In this document: positions 6,395 to 6,537 of the stretch, piece after piece
Layout: each line of letters begins with the position of its first letter
Position numbering within the stretch: the stretch's first letter is position 1
The notes under the pieces: generated by a model
Seen by the model: the letters and a program-made list of their open reading frames with translations, nothing else
What the model was told of the DNA's origin: nothing
Database searches by the model: none
Source: Candidatus Dadabacteria bacterium
GTDB taxonomy: Bacteria > Desulfobacterota_D > UBA1144 > Nemesobacterales > UBA2774
Direction: 5' to 3'
Assembly (NCBI GenBank): GCA_003229065.1
Contig: QIHJ01000250.1
Location: forward strand, 1-6,537
Length of the DNA: 6,537 nucleotides
Program-made: the position numbers and the translations under genes

Positions 6395-6433
6395 CTTGGA
6401 ATTACTTTCAATACTTGGAATTACTTTCAATAC
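6395..6433. repeat. 19-bp tandem duplication covering a -35 box
   Basis: CTTGGAATTACTTTCAATA is present at 6395-6413 and, identically, at 6414-6432, with one more matching base. The second copy supplies the TTGGAA -35 of the promoter at 6415-6443. The first copy places an identical hexamer 19 bases upstream. Confidence 0.97.
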
Positions 6434-6443
6434 ATAGTATAAT
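6415..6443 (+). promoter_or_regulatory. Promoter of the gene starting at 6480
   Basis: TTGGAA (6415-6420), a 17-base spacer and a perfect TATAAT (6438-6443) lie 36 bases upstream of the start codon. The -35 matches consensus at 4 of 6 positions. Confidence 0.65.
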
Positions 6444-6462
6444 ATGACTCAGTATTTATACT
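6436..6462. repeat. Inverted repeat over the -10 and transcript start, candidate operator
   Basis: AGTATAA (6436-6442) and TTATACT (6456-6462) are perfect 7-bp arms with a 13-base spacer. The left arm overlaps the -10 hexamer and the right arm lies just before the ribosome binding site. It may bind a repressor. The arms are AT-rich, so chance is possible. Confidence 0.4.
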
Positions 6463-6479
6463 TTAAGGAGGAAAAAAAG

Positions 6480-6537
6480 ATGACCTATAGTATTATATCA
6501 AGAACATTAGTTCTAATTACAGTTTTATTTCTGGTCA
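6480..6537 (+). CDS. Start of a probable secreted or membrane protein (cut by the window edge)
   Basis: AAGGAGG (6465-6471) lies 8 bases before the ATG, and a good promoter precedes it, so this is a real gene start. The 19 visible residues, MTYSIISRTLVLITVLFLV, have a short N-part with one Arg followed by a hydrophobic run, as in a signal peptide or first membrane helix. No function can be read from this piece. Confidence 0.75.
   Translation, partial: MTYSIISRTLVLITVLFLV

Larger units (their letters stand above)
6129..6479. other. Intergenic region between dodecin and the last gene
   Basis: This 351-base gap holds the G-rich hairpin, an 8-bp perfect inverted repeat CCTGCATT/AATGCAGG (6295-6302 and 6325-6332, spacer 22), a 19-bp tandem duplication (6395-6433), a promoter (6415-6443) and an inverted repeat over its -10. 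An open frame of 42 codons (6309-6437) has no ribosome binding site and resembles nothing I know. Otherwise I see no gene. Confidence 0.6.

Noticed and set aside
6309..6437. A 42-codon open frame on the plus strand (starting MDTAQQCRRKRS)
   Set aside because: It has no ribosome binding site, runs through the 19-bp duplication out of register and ends in the next promoter; it resembles no known protein.

Overview
The window is a stretch of bacterial chromosome with mixed housekeeping and accessory genes. The coding parts have moderate GC and the intergenic parts are AT-rich. Most genes have strong GGAGG-type ribosome binding sites, and most intergenic gaps hold recognisable promoters. Nothing identifies the species. 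A heat-shock-type promoter in front of clpB, a 380-residue acyl-CoA dehydrogenase and a dodecin would suit a Gram-negative bacterium outside the enterics, for example a Desulfobacterota-like or related lineage from an environmental sample. That placement is a guess.

Layout from left to right. Positions 1-1922 (minus) hold the first 640 codons of clpB, the ClpB/Hsp104 disaggregase, cut by the window edge just after the second Walker A motif. A 311-base gap carries a sigma-32-like promoter for clpB and small inverted repeats. Positions 2234-3058 (plus) encode a formyltransferase-fold enzyme with an intact N/H/D catalytic triad. Positions 3180-4429 (plus) form a two-gene unit: an FMN nitroreductase-family protein with an unusual C-terminal extension of about 105 residues, then a 64-residue protein of ribbon-helix-helix-like pattern. 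Its promoter overlaps a site resembling an IscR/Rrf2-family operator. The unit ends at a strong bidirectional terminator (4491-4527) shared with the convergent acyl-CoA dehydrogenase gene.

The acyl-CoA dehydrogenase (minus, ancestral extent 4578-5734) is split by a 14-bp tandem duplication near its 5' end. This puts a stop at codon 23 and shifts the remaining 351 codons into another frame. Removing one copy restores a 380-residue protein of normal family length. Divergent from it is a dodecin gene (5922-6128) with a strong promoter. This dodecin lacks the tryptophan that stacks on flavin in classical dodecins. A 351-base gap follows, with a long G-rich hairpin, an inverted repeat and a 19-bp tandem duplication that doubles the -35 box of the next promoter. 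The window ends in the first 19 codons of a gene (6480 onward) whose product starts with a hydrophobic, signal-peptide-like segment.

The genes do not form one evident pathway. A loose theme is flavin chemistry: a nitroreductase (FMN), an acyl-CoA dehydrogenase (FAD) and a dodecin (flavin storage) lie within 3 kb. The most notable points are the duplication that breaks the acyl-CoA dehydrogenase, the nitroreductase/small-protein pair under an IscR-like site, the duplicated -35 box, and the tryptophan-less dodecin.
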